A stretch of DNA of 64,000 bases from Paraspadella gotoi (GCA_051294375.1 CM119269.1:21732434-21796433), one strand, 5' to 3'; positions 1 to 10,170 are shown, counted from the first letter of the stretch. The notes: generated by a model not told the origin, from the letters alone. Program-made: numbers and translations.

Positions 1-605
1 AAGTTAATTATTCTATTTTTTCTTTGATATATGGATTGAGTAATATTAAGTCGAGATTAAGCACTGCTCAAACATGTTCTCATCTGAAACTGAGACCCCC
101 TCCAGGAATCTTCTACAAATATAATAAAGTTTAATTTTAAAAAACGCCAGAAACCACGAATTTTTAAAAGAATATTTAAATTTGTTCTTGTCTCAGGTGA
201 TACGAACTCAAGATTCGATTTTCGAATTCGTAACATTAAAATCTCTTCTTTTTTTTATTTTTTTTTTTCTCGCGAAAGATTTTTATTGAATCTGATGTTT
301 TTCCATTTTTATTTTTTTTTATTTTTTTCTATTTCTTTCATTTTTATTCTTTTTTCAGTTTCTTAGTTTTTCTGACACCTTCATTTGTCTCTCTCTCTCT
401 CACTTTCTGTGATTCGTTTGACTCGTACAAGCCCTGAGGTCACCTCCCTCAATTTAACCTATAACTAATTAAAGTTGTATTTTTCTCTCTTAAACGTCAC
501 TTATTAAATACTGCCGATATCAAATATCAATCTCTTTAATAGAAGACAATTGTAATAATCGCTCCCAAAATTAAATTACTAATTCTCATTAGATAAATGG
601 AAAAA
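1..605. other. A+T-rich non-coding sequence
   Basis: No coding signal was seen on either strand. The stretch holds T-rich runs (about 245-350), a short (CT)n at about 390-401 and otherwise AT-rich unique-looking DNA. If the kelch gene extends this way it would be intron or 3' flank. Confidence 0.5.
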
Positions 606-685
606 NNNNNNNNNNNNNNNNNNNNNNNNNNNNNNNNNNNNNNNNNNNNNNNNNNNNNNNNNNNNNNNNNNNNNNNNNNNNNNNN
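606..685. other. Assembly gap (80 N)
   Basis: Run of N. Confidence 0.99.
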
Positions 686-689
686 ATAA

Positions 690-743
690 GCCTTATACTT
701 CACTGCCGCACATCCCGCCCAGTATCCCGGCTCCGGTCTTGGT
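690..743 (-). other. Short GC-richer island, possible exon fragment
   Basis: Minus-strand translation reads ...GAGILGGMCGSE and is followed by GTATAAGG, which resembles a splice donor. The diglycine and the position downstream of the kelch exons on the same strand suggest it could be a further kelch exon, but an adjacent 10-N gap removes its start. This is a weak inference. Confidence 0.2.
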
Positions 744-753
744 NNNNNNNNNN
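744..753. other. Assembly gap (10 N)
   Basis: Run of N. Confidence 0.99.
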
Positions 754-982
754 GACTGTCTTTGCTCTATTAACATCAAAAAAAATCTTTTTCATTCACG
801 CGCTACGCTACATGCCACGTCTCATCTCCTTTGTCACGCAGCGAAGCATGGCTGTATCGACCTTTTTTCATTTTATTAGAATTTTTCATATCATAAATGT
901 AAAAAAATGTAATCACTGGATTTTCAATTTTATGAAAGTTATCAAGTTTCATGCAAAAAGATTCAGAAACGGGCAGGTTTTG

Positions 983-1152
983 TCAATATTTGAAGAGAAT
1001 CGGATTGAAGAGATCTCCGCCAACGACTAAGACGCTTCCACCTTCGAGCGCCGCTGCATGATCCCAGATCTCGGTTACGCCTTCCTGCGCCGGAGATTCG
1101 TCCCCTTCGCTCCACTCTTTCGTATCCAGGTCGAAGACCCATGTATTCGGAG
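983..1152 (-). CDS. Kelch-repeat protein, exon (last seen)
   Basis: The minus-strand reading from the acceptor ...TTATTAG (AG at 1,154-1,153) gives NTWVFDLDTKEW, then about 20 residues later WDHAAALEGGSVLVVGG. This is the kelch blade order: an N-x-W-x-F-D-L-x-x-x-x-W strand, then an H-A-A-x-x strand ending in a V-V-G-G diglycine. Kelch blades form beta-propellers used for protein-protein binding; the partner cannot be read from this. The exon supplies two bases to complete a codon with the single leftover base of the exon at 1,194-1,341, so the junction is in phase. Reading continues to an in-frame TGA at 985-983 after GGDLFNPI. Either this is the true C-terminus or a donor has been lost. The family call is firm; the exact 3' end is not. 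Confidence 0.7.
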
Positions 1153-1193
1153 CTAATAATGAAAAGTTGTTTTATAATTCAAGATTAATACAC

Positions 1194-1341
1194 TGCGGCG
1201 CAAAAAAAAGTAGCCATAAAAGGCCATGACGGCGGTCAGACTCGCGCCCGAGCGAGTCGCAGGCTTCGCCACTGAGATGACGACGATTTCTGTCCAAGAA
1301 GAAGACTTCATGTCGAAGCACCAAAGGTCGTTGAGGAAATG
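1194..1341 (-). CDS. Kelch-repeat protein, internal exon
   Basis: An acceptor AAAAG precedes CAT at 1,341. The translation contains NDLWCFDMKSSSWTEI and, about 10 residues on, RSGASLTAVMAFYGYFF. These match the kelch pattern of N-D-L-W-x-F-D ... W followed by R-S-G-A-S ... Y-x-Y-F-F. The intron to the next exon (1,193-1,153) is only about 41 nt, begins GT and ends AG, and restores frame. The usual diglycine after the hydrophobic strand is absent here. The T-run at 'TACTTTTTTTTG' is a likely site of a consensus error that could hide it. Confidence 0.7.
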
Positions 1342-1433
1342 CTTTTGAAGAAATAAATTTTGTTCAAAAGTAATTTGTGAAAACAGTCGGGTTTATTCAA
1401 TGTTAGTTTTGAATTTCTTACTATTCTATTTAC

Positions 1434-1599
1434 ATAGTGTGGAAGATGCCACAACGACCAACTGTCAAGGCGACGGAGAGAAGCGGACGAGTTGGTTGGT
1501 GCGACCGTCGTAGGAGTCTCTTTCGACGCCTTTGAGGTTCGACGCCGACGGTTCGTCGCATCCACCGCCGAAGAAGTAAGAGTCTCTCCCGTCTGTCCA
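1434..1599 (-). CDS. Kelch-repeat protein, internal exon with one frame break
   Basis: The candidate acceptor is ...GTGCTAG (AG at 1,601-1,600) and the donor ACTAT|GTAAAT lies at 1,433. The first frame reads TDGRDSYFFGGG, a kelch diglycine, and later NQLVRFSPSP before a TGA. One base over, the text continues LDSWSLWHLPHY and ends exactly on a codon boundary at the donor, while the following exon starts in phase 0. The simplest reading is one single-base indel near 1,480: a sequencing or consensus error, or a recent pseudogene lesion. With the frame restored, the 'NQLVRFSP ... DSW' order is that of a kelch blade. More than one kelch blade is spread over these three exons. Confidence 0.6.
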
Positions 1600-1982
1600 C
1601 TAGCACGTGAACAACCTTTTTTATTATTTATTAATGGTTTATTTAGTATTTATTATTATTTTTAATTTAATTTAATTTAACACGAATAAATATATTTATG
1701 TATAAAATATATATTAATAGGGACTTTCAGACTTTAGTATAAATTGTTTATATGATATGTGAATATGATTTACTGCAATATGCTAATTAGAATATTGTAT
1801 TCTTTATACTAATTTGCATATTTATAGAAAGTAATTTGCATATTGCAGTAAATCATAATCATCAATGTGCAGTCATAGAAGAATGAGAAATAGAGACTGT
1901 GGCTAAGAAAAGGTAGGATCAATTCTATTTTAGACAAAACTAGAAAAAAAGTAAAGGAAAACTTTTCTGTATTTCTCTTTCG
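1600..1982. other. AT-rich stretch with a 24-bp-arm hairpin
   Basis: This is probably intron of the minus-strand kelch gene. An inverted repeat at 1,765-1,788 and 1,833-1,856 has 23 of 24 bases complementary around a 44-nt loop. Nothing else was recognised. Confidence 0.5.
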
Positions 1983-2134
1983 GTGGTGACTTTTCGAATG
2001 CGAATCGATCTATTCTTTTCGAATCTATTGCCCCGACTGTTTTTCGTGTCTCTCTCTCTCTCTCTCTGCCACCCCAAGTTGACACGCCCACTTTTCGTTC
2101 CCTTCTTCACGCCCGCCGCCTACACCGAGGATTC

Positions 2135-2173
<39 letters not shown>

Positions 2174-2318
2174 CAGCAGCTGCGTCCATGTTTTTGTTTA
2201 AACCTTATCTCCTCTACTTTTAATGTTTTCTGCATAAGAGTTTAAGACGATTTTTTTTCTCTTTTCCTTTTTTTTCTCTTTGGCGTCACAATCTTTTCCT
2301 TTCTCCCTGAAATGTTAA

Positions 2319-2355
<37 letters not shown>

Positions 2356-2525
2356 TTGTTTCTCTTTTTCTTTGTATTTCTCTCCCTCTCTATTTCTCTT
2401 TCTTTTTTTCTCGCTTCCTCAGTATGTGTCTCTCTCTCTCTTTATTTCTCTCTTTCAATGTATCTCTCTCTCTCTTTCTCTCTCTCTCTCTTTGTCTCTC
2501 TTTCTCTTTGTACTTGTAGAGTGAT
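1983..2525. repeat. (CT)n/(GA)n and TCTTTT-rich low complexity
   Basis: (CT)n occurs at about 2,049-2,068, (GA)n at about 2,139-2,169, and long CT-rich runs at 2,318-2,510. Open frames here encode only S-L or R-E dipeptide strings and are not genes. Confidence 0.9.
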
Positions 2526-2529
2526 GTGA

Positions 2530-3125
2530 AAATGATAAAATTTTAGAAAATTAAAATTTAGCATATAAAACATAAAAATAAAAACTAATAAAATACTTTT
2601 GTAAATTTATTTTTTAATTTTATACATTAGTGGGCACCAGTGAGCTTTATTTATATATAGTAATAAGTATATAACAGGCTAAAATTTCAAAATACAAATT
2701 TTTAAATTTTAAGATCGGATTTGGATTCCTTACAAAAAGTTAATATATTAAAGTATAATTCTTTTTTAAAAATTCTTTCATTAATATAAAAAAATATAAA
2801 AAACTATATTTAAGATGCCGATTTTTAATTTCCAGCTTAAAAATATATTTTTTTATAATTTTAACCTACTTAATGACAAAATTTTAAAAAAATATTTATA
2901 TTTTCTTTTATCAACTTTTAACGAGGAATTCGAATTTGTTCTCAAAATTTAAAAAAAAAACATTTTGAAATTTTGACATTATATAAGGGTAGTATTATGT
3001 ACAAAATAAGCTGACTGGGCTACTATATTTGTAAAAAAAAAACTACAGATAGGTATTCATTAATATGATTGATATATTTAAGATATAACTGATAAATTTT
3101 GATTCCAAACTTTCACTTCACCCTA
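2530..3125 (+). repeat. Dispersed AT-rich repeat, module M5-like copy
   Basis: The order 'AAATTTAGCATATAAAA', 'GGGCACCAGTGAG', 'GGCTAAAATTTCAA', and an ending near 'CAAACTTTCACTTCACCCTA' is shared with 23,335-23,825 (+) and 32,270-32,720 (-). Identity is imperfect, with many indels. It is a non-coding dispersed repeat of unknown class. Confidence 0.6.
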
Positions 3126-3215
3126 TTCCTCAGTGTGTGTCTCTCACTCTTTATTTCTCTCTTTCTATGTATCTCTCTCTCACTCTCTCTCTCTCTCTCT
3201 CTCTCTCTCATTCTT
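3126..3215. repeat. (CT)n microsatellite
   Basis: Near-pure CT dinucleotides, interrupted by ATGTATC at about 3,166. Confidence 0.9.
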
Positions 3216-3379
3216 TGTCACCCTTCTCGGTTCAAACTTCTCATTCTTATCTTCGTAGGAATTCTGAATTGACCGTCTGCGCTTCCAAGAAAATCCAAAT
3301 CGTTTATTGACAAAACAACAACCGGAAAACAAAGCAAAGCAACACCAACATTATATCCTGATCCATAACTTAAAGTAGC

Positions 3380-3540
3380 GATCCTTTAATCCAACTGAAA
3401 TAGTTAAAGAATTTAATATCACGTCATTAATAGGAAATCCAAGAACACTTTTAGTTGATCACTGGACAGTGAGAGAATCTTGATTGTAACCTTGAAAATA
3501 TGAAATTGGTACAACCAATATAAAAATTATACATTCATTT
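3380..3540. repeat. Dispersed 'TGAAATTGGTACAACC' repeat, copy
   Basis: It contains GAGAGAATCTTGATTG and then TGAAATTGGTACAACC at about 3,500-3,515. The same two landmarks recur at 20,865-21,026, 45,238-45,372 and 55,565-56,296. It is probably a short non-autonomous transposable element. No protein was seen. Confidence 0.4.
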
Positions 3541-3654
3541 AATAAATGAACAAGCTTTCAATTAAGATTTATGTATTTATTTGTTTATTTATTATTTGCT
3601 TAGTGTATGGATAACTTTTATATTGATGTACCTTTTTTAAAAAAAAGTAATTGT

Positions 3655-3845
3655 ACCACATCTATACAACCATAAAAACAACAACTACAATATTAAGCAC
3701 AACAACAATTACTATTACAACAAAAACAATAATCACAACAACAACAAATGGCTGGTTTCAATCATCAAACTTCTCGTCTTCATTTTCCTCAAATGATCTT
3801 TGTCTCTCGATGAGAAACACCTGGACAGGATATTTTTATCTCTTC

Positions 3846-3885
<40 letters not shown>

Positions 3886-3930
3886 CTATCTTCTTTCTTC
3901 TCTCACTCTCTCTCTCTCTTTCCATCAGAT
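3655..3930. repeat. (CAA)n and (CT)n low complexity
   Basis: CAA/ACA triplets occupy about 3,665-3,750 and (CT)n occupies about 3,850-3,925, with about 90 bp of unassigned sequence between them. Confidence 0.8.
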
Positions 3931-4011
3931 AATACTAGTTATCGCCATGGGTACACTCCATAAAATATGACTCACGCTCGTTTCCTTGAGGAAAGAATGA
4001 GGAATCGTGAG

Positions 4012-4127
4012 AAGCTAATAATAGAAACGAAATGGAATTTAATAATAATAATAGAAACGAAATGGAATTTGATAATAATAATAGAAACTAAACGGAATTT
4101 AATAATAATATAAACTAAACGGAATTT
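4012..4127. repeat. 30-bp tandem repeat (about 4 copies)
   Basis: The unit starts ATAGAAACGAAATGGAATTT at 4,021, 4,051 and 4,081, with a shortened last copy near 4,111. The first two units are almost identical. Confidence 0.85.
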
Positions 4128-4129
4128 CT

Positions 4130-4833
4130 TGTCATAGTTTGTACGAAAATAAAGATAATAAATCGTCGACACAGTCTTTCAAAAGAGCCCCATTTCTGTT
4201 AATCCTTACACTTAAACCATATTTTTTCCCTAAGAACAAAAAAATAAAAAAGTCAAATAAATTTTAAAAATTCCAGAATTTTGTTCCGCATTCAGCTGAG
4301 AGAACAGGTCAAAAGTCAAAACTGTCATTTTGTTTATTGACAATTATTTGTCTTTGGGCTTCTTTTCTTTCTTCTTCATTCCCGTTGTTTTGGAATTCTT
4401 TTTTTTTCCCCTTTGTTTCCTTTTTGTGTCCCTCCTTGTTTTTTAGCCCTCATTTTTTTCACTGTTAGCCTGACTTGTTTTTTTTTTTTCATGAAATTGA
4501 CACACCTTACAAGTCAGGGACAAAATAGCTATTAATTAAGTGAAATGGATAATTTTATAAAGATTATCCATTAATCTAATGAACAAAATATTTTGCCTTT
4601 GGCGTCTTTCTTTCGTTTTTTCCTTTTCCTTTCTTTCTTTTCCTACTCCCCTCATTTTCCTTTTTTTTCCCTTTTTTTCCTTTGTTTTTCTTTTTTTCTT
4701 TTCCCCTCTTCCTTTGTTTTTCTCTTTTTCCTTTTTTTCCCTCTTCTTTCCCCGACGCGATTCCACTTCATTTGAGGGGCGACCTTGTCCACGTTGGGTT
4801 CCTCCTTTCTCTCTCGTTTTTTTCGCCTCGTCA

Positions 4834-4835
<2 letters not shown>
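4130..4835. other. T-rich / polypyrimidine stretch with one coding-like patch
   Basis: Mostly T-rich and pyrimidine-rich sequence (4,320-4,760). A GC-richer patch at about 4,750-4,805 reads NVDKVAPQMKWNRVG on the minus strand, between the kelch exons and on the same strand. It could be a further small exon. No splice sites were established. Confidence 0.3.
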
Positions 4836-4883
<48 letters not shown>

Positions 4884-4885
4884 GA
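4836..4885. repeat. (GA)n microsatellite
   Basis: A run of GA dinucleotides with a few G interruptions. Confidence 0.95.
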
Positions 4886-5044
4886 GCCATTAACTTACCA
4901 CACCTGGAAGGGCGAGTTCGGGTGAGTCGTTAACTTTCCTCGCTTGATAAATTCCTGAACATCGCGCTAAATCGCTTTTCGCGTGAGAAGCGATTTTCGT
5001 GATGCGATGAGACGCGATTCCACATTGGCGCAGCGATTAAGCGC

Positions 5045-5149
5045 ACTGTGCATCTCGATCCCTAGCAACTGTGAATCTCGATCCCTAGCAACTGTGCATT
5101 TCGATCCCTAGCAACTGTGCATCTCGAACCCGAGCAACTGTGCATTTAC
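5045..5149 (+). repeat. 23-bp minisatellite (about 4.5 copies)
   Basis: The unit ACTGTGCATCTCGATCCCT... starts at 5,045, 5,068, 5,091, 5,114 and 5,137, an exact 23-bp period. Substitutions between copies are few. Confidence 0.9.
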
Positions 5150-5474
5150 AAGATTAGCTTCTCGAATCCTTTTCGATTTTTCAAAATCTCTACTATTTTT
5201 ATTCATTTATTTATTTATGTATCCACCTATGTACGTATTAATATATTTATTTATCTAATATTCTCTTTATATATTTATCCATCTATCTTTTTTATTCATC
5301 TATCCAAACCTACATGGTAGTGAAGTTTCCTCAATGAGTCATGCAAAGATCTATTTTTGTTAATTCGCGAGCTTTGTGTCGTTCATCGTCTCTCTTTATT
5401 TTAAACCTCTCATTTTCTTGCTTCGTATTTAAACATGAAGAAACGTCTCAAGTTAAATCCTATTGCATGCAGAA

Positions 5475-5784
5475 GCAGGTTTGCATGCTTAAGCGAATCC
5501 CCACCCGTCCCAGGTTTGCATGGTGAGGTAAAACCCCGCCCATCCAAAGTTTGAAAGAAAAAGCAAAACCCCGCCCATCCCAGGTTTGAATACTGAAGCG
5601 AAACCCGCTCATCCCAGGTTTGCATGCTGTAGCAAAACCCCTGCCCATGCCAAGTTTGAATGCTGAAACAAAACCCCACCCATCTCGGGTTTTGCATGGT
5701 GAAGCAAAACCCTTTCCGTTCCAGGTTTGCATGCTGAAGCGAAACCCCGCCCGTTCCAGGTTTGCATGCTGAAGGGAAAGCCAA
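5475..5784 (+). repeat. 35/36-bp minisatellite (about 9 copies)
   Basis: The unit begins CAGGTTTGCATGCTGAAGCG and ends near CCCCGCCCATCC. Starts fall at about 5,475, 5,511, 5,546, 5,581, 5,615, 5,651, 5,687, 5,722 and 5,757. Because most units are 36 bp, one minus-strand frame stays open across the array and reads a 12-residue periodic peptide. I treat this as a by-product of the period. Confidence 0.9.
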
Positions 5785-6140
5785 GGACTCGACCTCGGAA
5801 ACGATTTTTCCCTTTAATTGAAACAAAATAAAAGCATCAAGGCTGCGGAAGCTCAGGGCTTTCCTTTGCTTAATGTATTTTTTCAAACTATTAGTTCTCC
5901 GCAAGCGAGAGCGAGAGCGAGACATAGAGAGAGGGAGAGAGTGAGAACGAGGTTGCAGAAGATGTTTACGCGAAGTACCTGCGCAAGAAATGTTGTTTCG
6001 TTTTCTTTCAGCAATTTTTCTTTGTTTTCAAGTTTTTTTTGGTTTTTTTTTTACTTCTTCTTTTTTTTTTTAACTTTTCTTCCTTCCTGCTTCTTTTAAA
6101 TTTTTTATTATACATTATCCTATTCATATATATATATAAT
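5785..6140. other. Low-complexity sequence, no gene seen
   Basis: GAGAGCGAGAGCGAGA and (GA) patches at 5,905-5,945, then T-rich sequence at 6,000-6,110 and (TA)n at 6,126-6,139. Confidence 0.5.
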
Positions 6141-6144
6141 ATCA

Positions 6145-6433
6145 TCGCAGATGGAATCAGAACCAAGAATGGAATTGTATCCGCGACTCGGATAAAATCT
6201 ACCGAGGACTCTCTGATTGGATGAATCAACGGTGAATCGAACCAATGAGAAGACGGGCTTCATGCCATCGGGAAAACGAGCCTGTGTCGATGATCCGATT
6301 GTAAAGTATAAATACTTGACCATTTTGTATTGATGCCATCTGTCTCAAATTCTCTCACCGTCTTTGCTTGTGACTTTTCTGAGAATAAATTCCACTTTGG
6401 TTTCATGTTGAAATCTCTGTCTACAAAGAAACA
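6145..6433 (+). mobile_element. LTR of retrotransposon, copy 1 (solo or truncated)
   Basis: This copy is collinear with 13,540-13,820 over about 280 bp. Shared blocks include GGGCTTCATGCCATCGGGAA and CCACTTTGGTTTCATGTTGA. Promoter-like signals are conserved in both copies: ATTGG and CCAAT boxes near 6,215 and 6,240, TATAAATA at 6,307-6,314 and AATAAA at 6,384-6,389. That order, on the plus strand, is a U3-R layout. Copy 1 has no recognisable primer-binding site after its end near 6,433 and no coding region beside it, so it is a solo or broken LTR. Confidence 0.65.
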
Positions 6434-6568
6434 AATAGTGGAGGACGGAATTTTTAGAGATATATAATTCGACACCAAAGTAAAATAAATGTGAATTTAT
6501 TTTAGCGTAACATCGAAGGGGGAAATGCGCGAAGGAATAAATGATATATTCATTTAAAAACATAGTCG

Positions 6569-6593
6569 NNNNNNNNNNNNNNNNNNNNNNNNN
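6569..6593. other. Assembly gap (25 N)
   Basis: Run of N. Confidence 0.99.
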
Positions 6594-6709
6594 GCGTTGT
6601 TGTCAAACTATGACATGTTTATTTAATTTCGTTCTCCATTACATTGGTTTTTTTCAAACTATTTCACCTTCCATTTTTCCCCATAAAGAGAGGCGAGTGG
6701 GAAAGATTC

Positions 6710-8460
6710 GGGGGCCTATATGAAAAAATTTGATGGGGGGAACAAATATTCGGACAACCTAAACAGCATTTTTTTTGCGTAGTATTTAGTGTTGGACAAA
6801 TATGATGTTGGCGGCGGACATATTGACAACCGAAAGGCAAACGTTTTCTGTCCCGCCCTGGGCGCCCTGTGGAGTGGGGGTACCGAGCAGTGGGGAAAGT
6901 TTGTGAGTCGCTCTTGGCGGCGAAATTCCCAGACCGTCACGCCCCCGGGGGTGACACTCCCTTACTCTCTCACTGCTCGACTTTCCTACTCGCCGTAGGT
7001 TCAGGCGTGAAACACACCAAAGGGCGCGAAGCCGTCGTTATCGCCGTGCTACTCCACCGCATTGTGGCAGCACGGCCCCAGGAGTATATTGGGCCGGGAC
7101 GCCCGTGCTGAACTGGGGTAGCGGGGGGCCTCCCATACATCCCCATTTCGCCTCTCTTCTCAGGGCCCTCGCCGGTCTTTGCCCTCCCGCGAGCCGTGTA
7201 TGCCGGTCGGAGGGAGAGCGTTTGCGGATGGAGCGGGGGCTTCAACGCTGCGCTTCTTTTGAGTTTCGGGAAGTGGGGGCGGGCTTATTCGCCCTTTGGG
7301 TGAGGTGGGCTTTGTTTGCCGGAAAAAGTCCTCGGTGGGGATCGATGGGGGGCATTCGGAAACATAGGGGGGCCCCGCCGGGCCGGGGCCGGGCTTTGGG
7401 GGGGAAATGGCCGGCTGAGGAAGACGATAATTCTGAGGGTTTGGGATTATTGACCAGTGCGGGAATACAAATTCTGCATTGGACGCCCCAATGGCTCGGC
7501 TTGGGGTGGTGAGACCTTGGGCAGAAGTTCCCTGTCCCCAAAAAAAAGTGATAAATTCATTTTATAAAGTGGCGCGCCTCGCATCTTCTTAAGGCAGTTT
7601 CCTATGATTGGGCCGAATCCAAGAATAAAAAACGGAGAATCTTTTCTATTAATTTTCTAAATGGAACTTTCTCTTCTTCGCTGTGCTCTTCCCTCCGCCC
7701 CAACCCCCAATCTTGTGTCTTTCATCCAAAATCAGAAATTTTGCTTTGTGACCACCTTAATGGGGGCGCCCCAAAGGGCCGTCCCCCTTTCCTCGATGAA
7801 AACCCTATTTTCGATTTTCAATTTATTTTTTTCTTTTCATCTTTCCCTTGAGCCGGAGAAGGCAGGGCACGGACCCCAAAAAGGCAGCGATGGAAGGACG
7901 GTAATGTGCTCGACCAGCGGGACGCCTCCTTCCCCAAATTCAAAGCATGCCCAAGGTTGCAAACGAAGGAGGGGCTTTGTGACCGCCCGGGCGTTTTCGC
8001 AATGCGGGGGTTTGTTTCCGTTTTCAAAGAGGGTTCTACCTTGGGACACCCGCCGGGAACCTTTTTGGCCGGCCCCCGGGGCCAGGGGGGGAAGGTGCTT
8101 GCTCGTGTGCAACGTTTACCAAGCCCCTCCCCCGTCCAAACAAAGGATGCGATCCGGCGCCAGGTGTAGGATCGAGGGGGGAAAACGATTTCCGGGAAAG
8201 AGGGAAAGGGGCCGAAACGGGCGAAAGCCACCCGAAGGAAGACTTTTTGGCTAGGGGGGCTGGGGGGAGACCAGGAAAGATTACGGGGGTGGAAATTTGG
8301 TGAATGGGGAAGCAAATTTTTAATGTGTTCCTGGGAAGAGGGTAAGGGGATGAAAGAGAGAGAGAGAGGGGAGAGAGGAGCGAAGAGGAGGGAGGAAAGA
8401 GGAAGGGAGTAAAAAAGAAAGGGGAGCGGGACAATTGGATAGGAGGGGATCGAGGGGAGT
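6710..8460. other. GC-rich block with inflated G/C homopolymers, no recognised gene
   Basis: Runs of 4-7 G or C recur every few dozen bases (for example about 7,120, 7,380, 8,080 and 8,245), quite unlike the surrounding sequence. Long overlapping open frames exist on both strands because stop codons are GC-poor. None resembles a family I know. The texture is like a homopolymer-stretched consensus of ordinary sequence. Functional annotation is not safe here. Confidence 0.45.
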
Positions 8461-8689
8461 GAAAAGAAGAGTAAAGTTGATCGGGTAAAAATTTCGGGTT
8501 AATACACTAGACGAGGGGTGTGGCGGTGTCTTTGTTCGTCGTTCGTTTCGTACGTAAAACGTCAGTGAATCTACATGCAAGCGGCCGAAATGGTAGGAAA
8601 TTAAAGAGCAAGAAGTCTCTTTTGTTGAATACAACATGGTAGAGGCGGAAAAAGATTCTTTTCTCGGCTCTTTTCTCATTCCTCCCTCT

Positions 8690-9180
8690 TAACTCCTAAT
8701 TATAAAGTCTTTAAATCTTTCTTCTCTTCCTCTCTCTTCTCCCTCTTTTCTCCTCCTCTTTTCTCTTCTTTTCCTCCCTCTCTCCCCTTATCCTCTCTCT
8801 CTCTCCCCTCTTCTTCTCCCGGTGATGAAAATCGTCCTGGTCTCGACTTTAAATTGAATTTTCGGCGAAGAAATCTCGCGGAGTCTCCTATTAGTCCTCC
8901 CGGCTTGCCACTGTCGGAATGTGGAATCCAGAGTTTTCGTACAACAGAAGGCCGCAACTTGTTGCCAGTAACCGACGCCGCTATAATATATCACACGCAT
9001 TGACGACACGCCGACCGCACACCGGGGGACCACCAGCGACGAACCAAGAAAAAGCTTTCAGTCGCGACGCCGCTTCCGCTGCCGAACGACAACGAGACAA
9101 AAGAACGCGTCCGTCCGAGTTTCATCATTCCCGCGCCTTCATTGACCAGTTTTCATAAGCGCCCGCCATTTTCTAAATTT
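8690..9180 (+). repeat. Direct repeat, copy A (partner 10,670-11,130)
   Basis: It shares the order CT-rich tract, GGTGATGAAA.TCGTCCTGG, GAAGAAATCTCGCGG, a GCCGCTTCCGCTGCCGA core, CGCCTTCATTGAC and AAATTTCTTT with 10,670-11,130. Copy A carries many extra single bases relative to copy B. Confidence 0.75.
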
Positions 9181-10170
9181 CTTTTTGCTGTCTGCGTGAG
9201 TTGCGAGATAAGTGGGCGTCAAGAACATTTTCAAATAATGTTAAGTAAGTTTGGCTCTGACGCCCGCCTTGTTTAGCGGTGGTCACGTTAGTGTTAGAAT
9301 ATTGGTGAAAGGGTGTAATGCGTGGGTAATTGTTGATAAAATAAGAATAAAGTGGAGTTTAAGTGGGGTTGTACGATAAAAAAAAGATCGTTGGGAGATA
9401 ATTAGAAACGCGCTCCCCTAGACCAATATGGCTTTGTAGTACTGGTCCGTGTCCAAATAAAAATCTTGTCTTTATCACTTGTTTTTTTACGAATTGTTTT
9501 TTTCATTTTTATTATCTTAAGTACACACAGTCTATATAGATTTAGATAAGAGAGGGTTAGGGGGAGAAGAGGATTATACAGTGATTAATTATATAGTTAA
9601 ACTAAAATCATAAATATAAGTAACACTGTTGGAATTTTTATTTTTTTTTCCATAATGTCGTAGATTTTTTTTTTTCTCCAAATTTTATATAAGCTGTGGG
9701 AGGATTTATTTGGAATATTATAAAATCCAAGAAGATACAATTAAATTTAAAAATTTTTCCATATTCTTAAAAACAATTATTTTTTTCCTTGCAACAATAA
9801 AAAGAAATTGTGTTCAAAGAAACAAAAGCCAGAATAATATTTTTACGATGTTTGCAGCCTTGTGAAGGTTGCTTTTATGGCATACTACCAACAATACAGT
9901 TTGGGGAGAGTGGCGCGGCCCCAAAGTTTTTAATATGGTCCCCCAAAATTTTCAGTTCACGGGGGAGGGGGAACCGGCCCATTCTTTGATGGCTTGCCTT
10001 GGGGGATCTTCATTGTCCGTGATAAGCTATTTTTTATTATTTTATCATAATTTTATGCGAACATATATAGGGGCCGGAATAAATAAAACAGGAAATATGT
10101 TTAGTCGGGTCTTATTTTTTCTACCGGCCCGGAAAGGAAAATTAAAAAGTGTTTCTGTCAATATAAATTA
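9181..10170. other. Mostly AT-rich non-coding sequence
   Basis: A+T-rich DNA with T-tracts (9,645-9,680). A patch at 9,880-10,100 has the same G/C-homopolymer-inflated look as 6.7-8.5 kb. No gene was seen. It would be intronic if the 10.3 kb and 1.6 kb kelch exons belong to one gene. Confidence 0.4.

Noticed and set aside
5045-5149. CRISPR-like array
   Set aside because: Head-to-tail units without unique spacers in eukaryotic DNA; the same applies to 5,475-5,784 and 57,943-58,360.
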